Source of the DNA: an uncultured Clostridia bacterium
GTDB lineage: Bacteria > Bacillota > Clostridia > RUG12999
Assembly: GCA_934792465.1 (NCBI GenBank)
Contig: CAKVOK010000017.1
Coordinates: 1-61,342, forward strand
Direction of reading: 5' to 3'
DNA: 61,342 nt
The notes under the pieces: model-generated
Databases searched by the model: none
What the model was told of the DNA's origin: nothing
What the model saw: the letters and a program-made list of their open reading frames with translations, nothing else
Part shown: positions 25,759-34,714 of the stretch, one piece after another
Numbering within the stretch: the stretch's first letter is position 1
Layout of the letters: every line of letters begins with the position of its first letter
Program-made: the position numbers and the translations under genes

Positions 25759-26616
25759 ATGAAATCCGAAAAAATTTATTTGTTTGAGGACTGGGCTTTT
25801 GACAATCCGGTAAAATACCATAATATTTATGTGTATCAGGTGGCGGAAACACTGGTTGTCGCAGGCGAGGAAGTGCCGGAACATATTCAGATATGTGATG
25901 AAATTACGTATATAATTTCCGGTGAAGCCGTGGCGTATAACAACGACAAGCCGGTAAATTTGAAAGCAGGGGATATTCATATCGCCTGCAAGGGCGAGAG
26001 CCATAAAATACTTGTGGGAAAATCGGAAAATTGCAGATATGTGTGCTTTGGCATAGCGCTTAATCATGACAGCAAAAAGTATAGTATGCTCGAAAGCATT
26101 TTCAGCGGCGAAAAGGTGGTTTCGGCAAAATCTGCGGACGAAATACGTATGCTCGTAACGATGCTTATGAACGAGCTGTATACAAAACCCGATTTCAGCG
26201 AAGACATGATTGAGATGCTGATTTTGCAGATAATGATTTTCATATACAGAAAGCGTGAGAAACGCAAAAATGTGTTTAAAGAAAATGTTTTCGACGGCAA
26301 AGTAATATATGAAATATTAAGATATATTGATTTGAATCTCACGAAAATACAGGATATTCAAATGATTTCAAAAGAACTTTCGTACAGCAAATATTATATC
26401 TCGCATTTGTTTAAAGAAAAACTCGGAATTACGATTTACGAATACATAACGGAACGTAAAATCGACCTTGCCAAAACAATGTTGGAGGAAGGAACTTACA
26501 AGATGTCCGAAATTGCGGAAAAACTGAATTACGAATCCACACAGAGTTTTTCGAAAATGTTTAAGCGACGTACGGGTATTTCGCCGAGCAAGTACGGCAG
26601 CGGCGGTGAAAACTGA
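25759..26616 (+). CDS. AraC family transcriptional regulator with cupin sensor domain
   Basis: This 285-residue regulator has an N-terminal cupin sensing domain (residues 15-110; HIQICDEITYIISGEA, then LKAGDIHIACKGESH). The C-terminal double helix-turn-helix reads IQMISKELSYSKYYISHLFK and SEIAEKLNYESTQSFSKMFK, ending GISPSKY. It probably senses a sugar and activates glycan genes. The start ATG is preceded by the module GGAAAGGAATGGTCATAA, shared with class 1 leaders. The gene lies between a divergent lyase operon and the large utilisation block, and a 38-base repeat stands at its own promoter and at that of the block. Confidence 0.92.
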   Translation: MKSEKIYLFEDWAFDNPVKYHNIYVYQVAETLVVAGEEVPEHIQICDEITYIISGEAVAYNNDKPVNLKAGDIHIACKGESHKILVGKSENCRYVCFGIALNHDSKKYSMLESIFSGEKVVSAKSADEIRMLVTMLMNELYTKPDFSEDMIEMLILQIMIFIYRKREKRKNVFKENVFDGKVIYEILRYIDLNLTKIQDIQMISKELSYSKYYISHLFKEKLGITIYEYITERKIDLAKTMLEEGTYKMSEIAEKLNYESTQSFSKMFKRRTGISPSKYGSGGEN

Positions 26617-26628
26617 ATAAAAAACACA

Positions 26629-26666
26629 GCAGTTTCGGACACGTAATACAGCAACGGCGAACATTG
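26629..26666 (+). promoter_or_regulatory. Candidate AraC operator, copy 2
   Basis: Second copy of the 38-base sequence found at 25570-25607. It overlaps the -35 TTGCCA of the promoter at 26664-26692. Confidence 0.7.
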
Positions 26667-26692
26667 CCAAGAGAATTTATTTATTGTATAAT
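26664..26692 (+). promoter_or_regulatory. Promoter of the glycan-utilisation block
   Basis: TTGCCA at 26664-26669 and TATAAT at 26687-26692 are 17 bases apart. About 180 bases of structured leader follow before the first gene. Confidence 0.75.
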
Positions 26693-26762
26693 ATGTATAG
26701 ATAAACATGAAATTCGGAGCGAAATAACGTGAAAATTCACATTTAATCCGAATGGACGTACT

Positions 26763-26871
26763 GCCCTGAAAAGGAGCTCAGAAAAATAAATCTCTTGTCA
26801 TTTCTTGCCCTGCGATAAGAGATTTAAATAATAAAGATATGCCGGTGCAGGGCGGCGGAACGGAGATTATC
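26763..26871 (+). promoter_or_regulatory. 5' leader, class 2, with possible pseudoknot
   Basis: AAATCTCTT (26788-26796) pairs with AAGAGATTT (26817-26825). The loop holds GCCCTGC (26807-26813), complementary to GCAGGGC (26847-26853). That segment is itself in the loop of the GCCG/CGGC hairpin (26841-26844 and 26853-26856) just before the ribosome site. GCCCTG occurs again at 26763. Competing pairings around the ribosome site suggest translational control. Confidence 0.55.
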
Positions 26872-27924
26872 ATGATAAAAGTTGCGGTTATAGGATGCGG
26901 GTCTATTGCAAACAATGCACACATTCCGGCTTATATGGCGAATGAAGAAACGGAAATAGCATATTTTTGCGATATTATTCCGGAAAGAGCCGAAGCTGCT
27001 GCGGAAAAATACAAATGCGGCAAGGCGGTTACAGATTACAGAGAAATATTAAAAGACGACAGTGTAACGGCAGTTTCCGTATGTACGCCGAACAATTGTC
27101 ACAGCACAATTTCGATTGACGCACTGCATGCCGGAAAACACGTTCTTTGCGAAAAGCCTGCGGCAAGAACTCTTGAAGAAGCGCTTGAGATGCAGAAGGT
27201 TCAGCACGAATGCGGAAAAATTCTGGATATCGGCGTTGTAAACAGGTTTAATAAGAATGTAAACAGAATAAAAAAGCTTATAGATTCCGGAGAACTCGGC
27301 GAGATTTACCATGTGTACGCAAGCTTCAGAGAACAGCGGTCGATTCCGGGGCTTGGCGGAGCGTTTACAACAAAGGCGATTGCCGGCGGCGGAGTTCTTG
27401 TGGATTGGGGAGTTCATTTTCTTGATATTATCATGTATTGCTGCGGCGACCCGACGCCCGTAAGTGCGAGCGGAGAAACCTTTGTGAAGCTCGGGAAAAA
27501 TATAGACGATTATGTATATACGAATATGTGGGCAGGTCCTCCGGTTGAAAACGGTATATATGACGTAGAGGACAGCGTTATAGGAATTATACGTACGAGC
27601 GGACCGGTTATAAGCATTAACGGCGCATGGGCGCAGAACATAGGCAAACGTGAAATGTATATAGATTTTATCGGTACAAAAGGCGGAATCAGACTTGATT
27701 ACGGTGCGGAATTTACACTTTATTCGACAAAGGAAAGTGCACTGACGGAAACGAGATTTACTGCCGAACAGGACAATCATTTTCAGAATGAAATAGACGC
27801 TTTTGTCAGCTGTATAAAGACGGGAGAAAAGCTGCCGTCGCATATAGACAATCATGTACTTACATCAAAGATAATGGACGCAGTTTATAAGTCGGCAGAA
27901 ATGCATAAGGAAGTAGAAGTTTGA
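26872..27924 (+). CDS. Gfo/Idh/MocA family oxidoreductase
   Basis: This 350-residue dehydrogenase has an N-terminal NAD(P)-binding Rossmann domain (VAVIGCGSIANNAHIPAY) and the family motif CEKPAARTLEEA containing the conserved E-K-P. The C-terminal alpha/beta substrate domain has GGGVLVDWGVHFLDIIMYCCG, with the usual Asp-x-x-x-His pair. Members oxidise or reduce sugars and inositols. It is the first gene of the block controlled by the promoter at 26664. The start at 26872 follows GGAACGGAG. The sugar substrate cannot be read directly; the island suggests a glycan breakdown product. Confidence 0.92.
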   Translation: MIKVAVIGCGSIANNAHIPAYMANEETEIAYFCDIIPERAEAAAEKYKCGKAVTDYREILKDDSVTAVSVCTPNNCHSTISIDALHAGKHVLCEKPAARTLEEALEMQKVQHECGKILDIGVVNRFNKNVNRIKKLIDSGELGEIYHVYASFREQRSIPGLGGAFTTKAIAGGGVLVDWGVHFLDIIMYCCGDPTPVSASGETFVKLGKNIDDYVYTNMWAGPPVENGIYDVEDSVIGIIRTSGPVISINGAWAQNIGKREMYIDFIGTKGGIRLDYGAEFTLYSTKESALTETRFTAEQDNHFQNEIDAFVSCIKTGEKLPSHIDNHVLTSKIMDAVYKSAEMHKEVEV

Positions 27925-28026
27925 AAAAATTGCCCATAGCACCGCTTACTGCAAAGCGGCATCCCGGACAATTTTCTTTCAAACTTGGTTTTGTGTCTTG
28001 CGGCACGGAAAGGAATGGTCATAAAT
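27925..28026 (+). promoter_or_regulatory. Conserved 5' leader, class 1, copy 2
   Basis: It runs directly from the upstream stop codon to the next start. The hairpin CCGCTT/AAGCGG near 27940-27959 precedes the conserved core, then the GGAAAGGAATGG ribosome module. The core differs from copy 1 at few positions, while the hairpin arms keep pairing. Confidence 0.75.
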
Positions 28027-28857
28027 ATGAAAAAGATAGGTTTTATAGATTATTACCTTGATGAATGGCACGCAAACAACTATCCGGAGTTTTTTAAAAA
28101 GGCTGTCGGAGATGAAATGAAAGTGTGCTATGCATGGGGAGAAACAGAGATGCCCGGCAAGATGACAAATGCCGAATGGGCGGAAAAGAATAATGTTGAG
28201 CTTTTGAAAAGCGAAGAAGAGGTAATTGAAAAAAGCGATTACATAGTAGTGCTTGCACCGGACAATCCCGAAACACACGTCAGACTTACGGAAAAAGCTC
28301 TGAAATCGGGAAAACCGGTATACGTGGACAAAACCTTTGCTGCAACGAAAAAAGAAGCCGAAATGATATTTGAAAATGCCGAGAAACACGGAACGCCGTG
28401 CTATTCGGCGTCGGCATTGTATTTCTCCGACGAACTCGGAAAAATCGACGCAAAAGGAATTGTGCGAATAAGCAGCATCGGCAACGGAAATATACGCCAG
28501 TATGCGGTTCATCAGGCGGAACAAATAGTAACGCTTATGGGCAGCGATGTTAATAGGGTAATGTTTCTCGGAGAAAACGTATGCCCGTCGGTGCTGCTTG
28601 AATTTAAAGGCGGACGTTACGCACAGATTACGCATTATACAAATGTGGATTTCAAGCTTGATATAGGATATGACGACGGAACGCTTGCAAGCGTGAATAT
28701 AGAATCCGACTATTTCGGCAATTTCATATCGGCAATGGCGGAGTTTTTCAGAACTGCAAAAATACCGATAGAGCATAAGCACACGATAGCCGTTATAGGG
28801 ATAACGGAGGGAATATGCAAGGCTGTCGAAAGACCGTTTGAATGGATTGATATTTAG
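28027..28857 (+). CDS. Gfo/Idh/MocA-like oxidoreductase, short form
   Basis: This 276-residue protein has an N-terminal Rossmann-like domain starting KKIGFIDYYLDEWHANNYP, with VVLAPDNPETHVRLTEKAL and the family lysine in GKPVYVDKTFAATKKEAE (D-K instead of E-K). The substrate domain is shorter than in normal Gfo/Idh/MocA proteins. The canonical G-x-G-x-x-G loop is degenerate, so cofactor use is uncertain. It follows the class 1 leader after the first dehydrogenase and is probably part of the same pathway. A structural homologue with altered chemistry is possible. Confidence 0.78.
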   Translation: MKKIGFIDYYLDEWHANNYPEFFKKAVGDEMKVCYAWGETEMPGKMTNAEWAEKNNVELLKSEEEVIEKSDYIVVLAPDNPETHVRLTEKALKSGKPVYVDKTFAATKKEAEMIFENAEKHGTPCYSASALYFSDELGKIDAKGIVRISSIGNGNIRQYAVHQAEQIVTLMGSDVNRVMFLGENVCPSVLLEFKGGRYAQITHYTNVDFKLDIGYDDGTLASVNIESDYFGNFISAMAEFFRTAKIPIEHKHTIAVIGITEGICKAVERPFEWIDI

Positions 28858-28869
28858 AAAAAATAAATC

Positions 28870-28904
28870 ATGCCGCCGGTTGCGGCGGCGGAATGGAGTT
28901 TGAT
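28870..28904 (+). promoter_or_regulatory. Leader hairpin at the ribosome site (class 2 variant)
   Basis: GCCGCC pairs with GGCGGC just before GGAATGGAG. Unlike the two other class 2 leaders, the loop lacks CAGGG, so no pseudoknot is possible. Confidence 0.45.
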
Positions 28905-30527
28905 ATGAGGAGATGCAAATTTGCGGCTGTAATGCTTGTATTTGCGGTGATGTCCGGTGTTTCGGCAAATGAGATAAACGATTTTTCCGTAAATGAAAAC
29001 GGCGTTTTCACGGTGAACGGAAGCGTCGGCGGCACGGAAAATGTAAATTTGTTTGTAAATTCTTCGGAGAACGGCGAAATAGCCGCAATAAAACAGACAA
29101 AAAGCGAAAACGGCAAATATACCTTTTCGGTTGCGCTTGAAGAAGCGGTTGAAAAAGGCGGTAAGTTTAAATTTAAAACAGTTCCGCAGACAGAAGATGC
29201 GGCGTATGGCGAGATAGAGTATTATACGAGAGCCGAAAGGCGCAGTGCGGCGGAAAAGCTTGCCGAGGTTTCGCAGGAAGAGGACAAGCAGGCAGCAGCG
29301 GAAAAGATTATCGAAGAAAATTTCGATGTACTTTCGTTTAATTGCCCGGAGTTTAAAACGCTTGTAAATAACGGAAAAACAAAAGAACTTGCGCAGATTA
29401 TAATATCTTTTTCCGTAACGGAAGAAAACCTTTCGCCGAGTATGCGCAAGGCGGCAGGAACGGTAGCGATAGGATTTTCAAAAAACGAATCGGAAATAAA
29501 GGATATTTTTGAGAAATACAAAACCGACATCAAGCCGGAGAATTCGGAACTTTATGCCAAACTGGAGGACAAAACGGTGCTGTATAAACAGCTGGCGAAA
29601 TCCGAAACGGTTTATGAGTCTATGGAGGATTTTTATAAAAAGCTTGACAATGCCGTTATATTGGCAGAGTTCAATTCCGCAAGGGGAACGGACGGCTGTT
29701 ATGCTGTTCTTGCAAAATATTCGGATACTTTTGACTTATCAACATACAATCGTTCGGATAATAATAAAACGGCGATGCTGAAAAAGCTGCTCGAAGAGTC
29801 CGAAAATGGAAATACCGAAAGCATAGAACAAATACAAAAAATACTTGATACGAAAATACCTAATGAGGAATCCGGGAATAAAGGCGGTTCGGGCGGAGGA
29901 AGAGGCTCATCGTCCGGTTCCGGATATACGGCACCGGCGATGCCGAAAATCAGCTATGATGAAACGGATACCGTTATTCCGGAAAATGTTTTTACGGATA
30001 TTGACGGATACGAATGGGCGAGAGCGGATATTGAAGAGCTGGCAAAATCGGGTGTTTTGAACGGTGTCGGCAAGAATACTTTTGCACCTGCGGAAAACGT
30101 TACACGTGCGGAAGTATCAAAAATGGTCTGCAAGCTGCTGGGTATAGACGAAGAAAGCGGCGAAAGCAAATTTGCCGATGTGAATACGGACGACTGGTTC
30201 TGCGGATATGTAAAGGCACTTGCGGCGAAGAATATAATAAACGGAGTGAACGAAAAGGAATTTAAACCGGAGGAATATATAAGCCGTCAGGATTTTGCGG
30301 CAATGCTGCAAAGGGCGCTTGACATAACGGCACAGGAAACGGAAGAATCATTTTCCGATGTTGATACGATTGCGGATTATGCGAGGGAAGCGGCGCTTGC
30401 ACTGAAATCGGCGGGAATATTGCAGGGTGATGAGCAGGGCAGGTTTAATCCGAAAAGCTGTACGGCACGTGCGGAAGCTGCGGTAATGATAAACAGAAGC
30501 CTGAAATATCTGAACGGAGGACGCTAA
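28905..30527 (+). CDS. Secreted protein with three C-terminal SLH domains
   Basis: This 540-residue protein has a signal peptide (to about residue 22) and an Ig-like strand-rich segment (about 25-100). A helical region of unknown function covers about 110-310, then a Gly-Ser linker. Three SLH repeats follow: FTDIDGYEWARADIEEL, FADVNTDDWFCGYVKAL and FSDVDTIADYAREAALAL, each with the R-A-E or R-Q-D motif. SLH domains bind pyruvylated secondary cell-wall polymer, so the protein sits on the cell surface. No catalytic motif is seen. Neighbours point to a role in docking or presenting glycan near the importer. It ends directly before the next gene's ATG. Confidence 0.85.
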   Translation: MRRCKFAAVMLVFAVMSGVSANEINDFSVNENGVFTVNGSVGGTENVNLFVNSSENGEIAAIKQTKSENGKYTFSVALEEAVEKGGKFKFKTVPQTEDAAYGEIEYYTRAERRSAAEKLAEVSQEEDKQAAAEKIIEENFDVLSFNCPEFKTLVNNGKTKELAQIIISFSVTEENLSPSMRKAAGTVAIGFSKNESEIKDIFEKYKTDIKPENSELYAKLEDKTVLYKQLAKSETVYESMEDFYKKLDNAVILAEFNSARGTDGCYAVLAKYSDTFDLSTYNRSDNNKTAMLKKLLEESENGNTESIEQIQKILDTKIPNEESGNKGGSGGGRGSSSGSGYTAPAMPKISYDETDTVIPENVFTDIDGYEWARADIEELAKSGVLNGVGKNTFAPAENVTRAEVSKMVCKLLGIDEESGESKFADVNTDDWFCGYVKALAAKNIINGVNEKEFKPEEYISRQDFAAMLQRALDITAQETEESFSDVDTIADYAREAALALKSAGILQGDEQGRFNPKSCTARAEAAVMINRSLKYLNGGR

Positions 30528-33221
30528 ATGAAACGATTTATTTGCATATTAATGGTTCTTGCGCTTTGGCTGCCGGTCACGGCGGCGGAGAAAAACGTCG
30601 AAACCGATATTAAAAGCGAAGCATTTGTTAAATCCGAAAATTTTCTGAACGGTCTCAGCTTGCTTGTGCAAAAGAAAAATCCGGAAGAGAAAATTACAAG
30701 AGCGGAGTTCGCTTCGTATGCCCTTGCGGTGTCGGGGAAAAAGACCGTGAAATCGCAGGAAGCATCGGATAAATATTTGGGATATACAAATGATGACGAA
30801 GAAAAAGAATGGGAATGGATAGACGACAATGCGGAGGTAACATATCCGCAGGCTACATACTTTTATGATGTTACAACGGAACACAAATATTGGAATGATA
30901 TTAACGAAGCGGCAAAGCTCGGACTTATGTCCGGTGACGGCGGCAGATATTTTCGCCCGGACGAGGATATAACGGAAAATGAGGCGCTCAAAGTGCTGGT
31001 GTGTATGCTCGGCGGAGAATTTATGGCAAACGGAAGCTGGCCGCTCGGATATATAACGGCGGCACAAAACCTCTCGCTTTTGAAAAATATCAAAACGGAA
31101 ACAGCGCTTACTTACAAAAATATGGTGATATATTTTTATAATCTGATGCACGCATATATTTATGAGCCGTATGAAATCGAAAAAGAAAATGTAAGCTATC
31201 GCCGCAGTAAAAATACATATATGTATGAAACGTTCGGCATAGAAAAAGCCGAGGGTATAGTTAATGCGAACGGGATAACACGTATCGGCGGAGGCAGCGG
31301 AAGCAACGAAACTGCGGAAATAGACGGAGTAAAATATTTCGGTGATGCGGACAGCTTTATCGGAATGAATGTTGTTGCGTATTACACGGAGGATTCCGGC
31401 GACAGAATAATAAAGTATATATATGCCGACAAAAACGAAATATTAAAGGTTGAAGCCGAAGATATTAAAAATTATTCGTCGGGCAGACTGCATTTTGATA
31501 AGAACGGCAAAACAGACGATTTGTATCTTGGTGCCAAAACAAATATAATATACAACGGTAAGGCGCTTACAAATTATAACGACAGTTTTCTTACACCGGA
31601 GGAGGGAACGGTTACTTTCATAAATGCGGACGGCGACAGCGAATACGAAACGGTTTACATAGAAGACATCAAGACGATTGTTACGGGTTCGGTCGATACG
31701 CTTGCACAGAAAATATATAATAAGCTGAAAACTCCGGAGGTGTATGAGCTTGAGGGAAAGAAGCTTGTAATAAAATCCTCGGACGGAACGGAAATGAAGC
31801 TTTCGGATATAGGCGAAGATTCCGTTTTAAGTATTAGGACAACGGTGGCGCAGCAGGGCGAGAAAAATATTGAAATTACAGTGTCAAACAGAATTGTAAG
31901 AGGGAAAATTCTTTCTGTGACGGAGGACGAAATTACAATCGGGGATAATGTATATTCCATATCTGCGGCGGCACAGCGTGAGCAGTTTAAGGCTGCGAAT
32001 GAGGGCAGCTTCTATCTCGACGCAAACGATAAGGTGGTGTGGTATAAGGCGGACAGCGATTTAAAATACGGTTATCTTATGAATGCGGCGTCGAAAAAGG
32101 GTATGTCGGACGAATGGGAAATGAAAGTGTACGGTACGGACGGCGAGTTTAAAATATTGCAGATTGCGGATAAGGTTAAGCTTAACGGCATACGGTACGA
32201 TGCTTCAAAAGCAATGGAGGAATCCGTTATAAATAACGGCGCGGAAATAATTGCGCAGATGATAAAATACGGTCTTGACGAGAACGGCAAGGTTTCGGAA
32301 ATCCTGACGGCGGACGCAGACAAGGATAAATTTGTAACGCTGTACAGCGGAGAAGAGCTTGACGCAGTATTCAGAATCGGAGGCAATTATAAGTCCTTTA
32401 ATATGGAAACCCCGGTTTGCTATGCAGATGACGAAACGGTGATAATGAATGTGCCGATTACCGATAAGCTGGACGAAAATTCGTATTACAACATCGCACA
32501 GGAACACGATAAATATTATAAAATACGGCTCATATATGCCGACAGCGAGGACAGCGCTATAGGAAAAGTTGTTGTAATACTTTCCGATGTCGTAAGCGCC
32601 TCAACGCCGGCTGGAAAAGCCGGATTTGTAAAATCAATAGTTAAAAGCTACGTAGATGATGAAACAGTATATGATGTGACGCTTCTCGGCGAGAACGGAG
32701 AAAGAAGACTGTTCGTAAATGATGAAAAATTGCTTTCCGAAGCCGAAACAATCAAAAACGGAGATATAGTCAGATTCAATGTGGACCAAAGAGGATATGC
32801 CAAGTACATAGGAAAGGTTTTTGATGCGGAAAAGATGGCGATTGCCGATACGGCGATACGATACAGCGGATATGCGACGAAAAATCCGCTTTCGACCGGC
32901 AAGCATTATGTGTCTAATTTCCATTTGCTTCACGGCAAGGTAATGAGTACAAAGGACGGCGGGGATTATCTTGCATTGTCGCCGTTTGAATATCAAAAGC
33001 AGGCGGACGGAAGTTATGTCGTACAAGACAATGTGGAAGAAACGCAGTTTATGCTGAAACGAAACATCTGTAAAATATATACATATGATTCGGCAAGAAA
33101 AAAGCTTTTGATGAGTAACCAGGATATTATAACTGCCGAAGTTGCGGGACTTTCGGAGGCTACCGAAGCTGTTGTATGCTCGTTCTGGGGAACGGCGTAC
33201 ATGATAGTATTATATAAATAA
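30528..33221 (+). CDS. Large secreted protein with N-terminal SLH domains
   Basis: This 897-residue protein has a signal peptide (MKRFICILMVLALWLPVTAA). Two SLH-like repeats lie in the first 190 residues, with KITRAEFASYALAVSG and YWNDINEAAKLGLMSGDG. About 650 residues follow of strand-rich sequence with repeated short patterns such as VSSLEXEIT-like turns (VTEDEITIGDNVYSI) that I do not recognise. It starts immediately after the previous stop, so the two surface proteins are translationally coupled. Possible roles are cell-wall anchoring with a binding or scaffold function. The N-terminal place of SLH is the reverse of the preceding gene. Confidence 0.78.
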   Translation: MKRFICILMVLALWLPVTAAEKNVETDIKSEAFVKSENFLNGLSLLVQKKNPEEKITRAEFASYALAVSGKKTVKSQEASDKYLGYTNDDEEKEWEWIDDNAEVTYPQATYFYDVTTEHKYWNDINEAAKLGLMSGDGGRYFRPDEDITENEALKVLVCMLGGEFMANGSWPLGYITAAQNLSLLKNIKTETALTYKNMVIYFYNLMHAYIYEPYEIEKENVSYRRSKNTYMYETFGIEKAEGIVNANGITRIGGGSGSNETAEIDGVKYFGDADSFIGMNVVAYYTEDSGDRIIKYIYADKNEILKVEAEDIKNYSSGRLHFDKNGKTDDLYLGAKTNIIYNGKALTNYNDSFLTPEEGTVTFINADGDSEYETVYIEDIKTIVTGSVDTLAQKIYNKLKTPEVYELEGKKLVIKSSDGTEMKLSDIGEDSVLSIRTTVAQQGEKNIEITVSNRIVRGKILSVTEDEITIGDNVYSISAAAQREQFKAANEGSFYLDANDKVVWYKADSDLKYGYLMNAASKKGMSDEWEMKVYGTDGEFKILQIADKVKLNGIRYDASKAMEESVINNGAEIIAQMIKYGLDENGKVSEILTADADKDKFVTLYSGEELDAVFRIGGNYKSFNMETPVCYADDETVIMNVPITDKLDENSYYNIAQEHDKYYKIRLIYADSEDSAIGKVVVILSDVVSASTPAGKAGFVKSIVKSYVDDETVYDVTLLGENGERRLFVNDEKLLSEAETIKNGDIVRFNVDQRGYAKYIGKVFDAEKMAIADTAIRYSGYATKNPLSTGKHYVSNFHLLHGKVMSTKDGGDYLALSPFEYQKQADGSYVVQDNVEETQFMLKRNICKIYTYDSARKKLLMSNQDIITAEVAGLSEATEAVVCSFWGTAYMIVLYK

Positions 33222-33242
33222 AAATTAAGGAGGCATTTTGTT

Positions 33243-34697
33243 ATGAAAAAAAGAATAATTGCATTAATTGCGGCAACGGCACTGGCGGCAGGTATGCTTT
33301 CGGGCTGCGGAAACGGAAAAAAGGCAAATACGGCGGCAGACGATGAATCGAAACCGTATGAAATAGTATGGTATTATATCGGTTCGGAGGACAGCGGTCA
33401 TGCGGCCGTGTCCGAAAAGGTAAACGAATATACCAAAAAGAAAATAAATGCAACCGTAAAAATGATACCGCTGAGCTGGGGTAATTTCGGGTCTAAAATG
33501 CAGACGCTTATGTCATCCGGCGAAAAACACGATTTGAGATGGATAAGCGGAAACGACTATCAGATTGCGGCAAGGAAAAACGGCATTATGGAAATAGACA
33601 GCCTGTTCAGCGAATATGCTCCGAAAACAAGGGCGCTTCTCGGTGAGGATTTTATAAAAGGTGCGAAGATAAACGGTAAGCTTTACGGAATCCAGGCGAA
33701 TAAGGATAAATGCCATTATTATGCACTGTTTTACCGCAAGGATATAGCGGAAAAATATAATTTTGATTTTTCAAACGTAAAGACTTTGCGCGATATGTAT
33801 CCGTTTTATGATGTAATAGTGAAAAACGAACCGGAAATGGTGGCATACGGAATGGCAGGCGGATTGCAGGCATGGGTATTTTCGGGATATGACGATATGG
33901 GCGGCAACGGACTCGCAGGATTCGTGCCGAGTCAGCCGGGCAAGGTCGTAAACCTCATGGCTACGGAGGAATTTAAGGACAGCTGCGCAATATCGAGAGA
34001 AATGTACCTCAGGGGCTATATCTACAAGGATTGTGCCATAGTGGATAATCTTGCGGACTTGAGAAAGCAGGGTAAGGTATTTTCTGTTATAGAAAGCGGA
34101 AAGCCGGGTAAGGTTGACGAAGTAAACGCATCAAGCGAATATCAGTTTGATGAGATAAAAATGTCAGATACGGTATCGAACGAAAACGACGCATTGGGTT
34201 CGCTGATGGCAATCTCGGCAAACTGCGAAAACCCGATACGTGTAATGAAATTTGTAGAGCTTTTCAATACGGATAAATATTTAAACAATCTTGTTAATTT
34301 CGGTATTGAGGGCGTGAACTACAAGAAGCTTTCGGAAAACCGTATTGCGCCGATAAAAAATTCGGGATATGATAACGTTTCGATGCAATGGATGTTCGGA
34401 AACATATTTGAAAATTATCTCATGGAAAATGAAGATGAAAACAAATATCAGATATTGGAGGAATTCAATAAATCCGGAAAGCCTTCGGAATACCTCGGAT
34501 TTATTCCGGATTTCAGCAATGTAAGCGTAGAACAGGGAGCGTGCAAAAACGTTGTTTCGGAATATCATAAGATGATTACATACGGAGCTTCGGATTATAA
34601 GACAGAACTTCCGAAATATATCAAAAAACTGAAACAGGCAGGTATAGACAAAATCGTTGAAGAAGTTCAGAAACAGTACGACGATTGGAAGAAATAA
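33243..34697 (+). CDS. ABC transporter extracellular solute-binding lipoprotein (CUT1)
   Basis: This 484-residue lipoprotein has the lipobox LSGC at residues 19-22 (signal MKKRIIALIAATALAAGM). A family 1 solute-binding domain follows, with the typical opening YEIVWYYIGSEDSGHA and MQTLMSSGEKHDL. It is of the LplA/YtcQ type used for oligosaccharides in Bacillota. It captures sugar outside and hands it to the two permeases that follow. AAGGAGG lies upstream. No ATPase is encoded nearby; a shared MsmK-like ATPase elsewhere is the usual solution. The substrate is inferred to be the product of the GH74-type enzyme. Confidence 0.92.
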   Translation: MKKRIIALIAATALAAGMLSGCGNGKKANTAADDESKPYEIVWYYIGSEDSGHAAVSEKVNEYTKKKINATVKMIPLSWGNFGSKMQTLMSSGEKHDLRWISGNDYQIAARKNGIMEIDSLFSEYAPKTRALLGEDFIKGAKINGKLYGIQANKDKCHYYALFYRKDIAEKYNFDFSNVKTLRDMYPFYDVIVKNEPEMVAYGMAGGLQAWVFSGYDDMGGNGLAGFVPSQPGKVVNLMATEEFKDSCAISREMYLRGYIYKDCAIVDNLADLRKQGKVFSVIESGKPGKVDEVNASSEYQFDEIKMSDTVSNENDALGSLMAISANCENPIRVMKFVELFNTDKYLNNLVNFGIEGVNYKKLSENRIAPIKNSGYDNVSMQWMFGNIFENYLMENEDENKYQILEEFNKSGKPSEYLGFIPDFSNVSVEQGACKNVVSEYHKMITYGASDYKTELPKYIKKLKQAGIDKIVEEVQKQYDDWKK

Positions 34698-34714
34698 TCG
34701 GGAGGCTGAAAATA

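Noticed and set aside
27979..28968. Minus-strand open frame of about 330 codons across the short dehydrogenase
   Set aside because: Composition is shadow-like, it has no ribosome site, and it crosses a leader and the start of the SLH gene.
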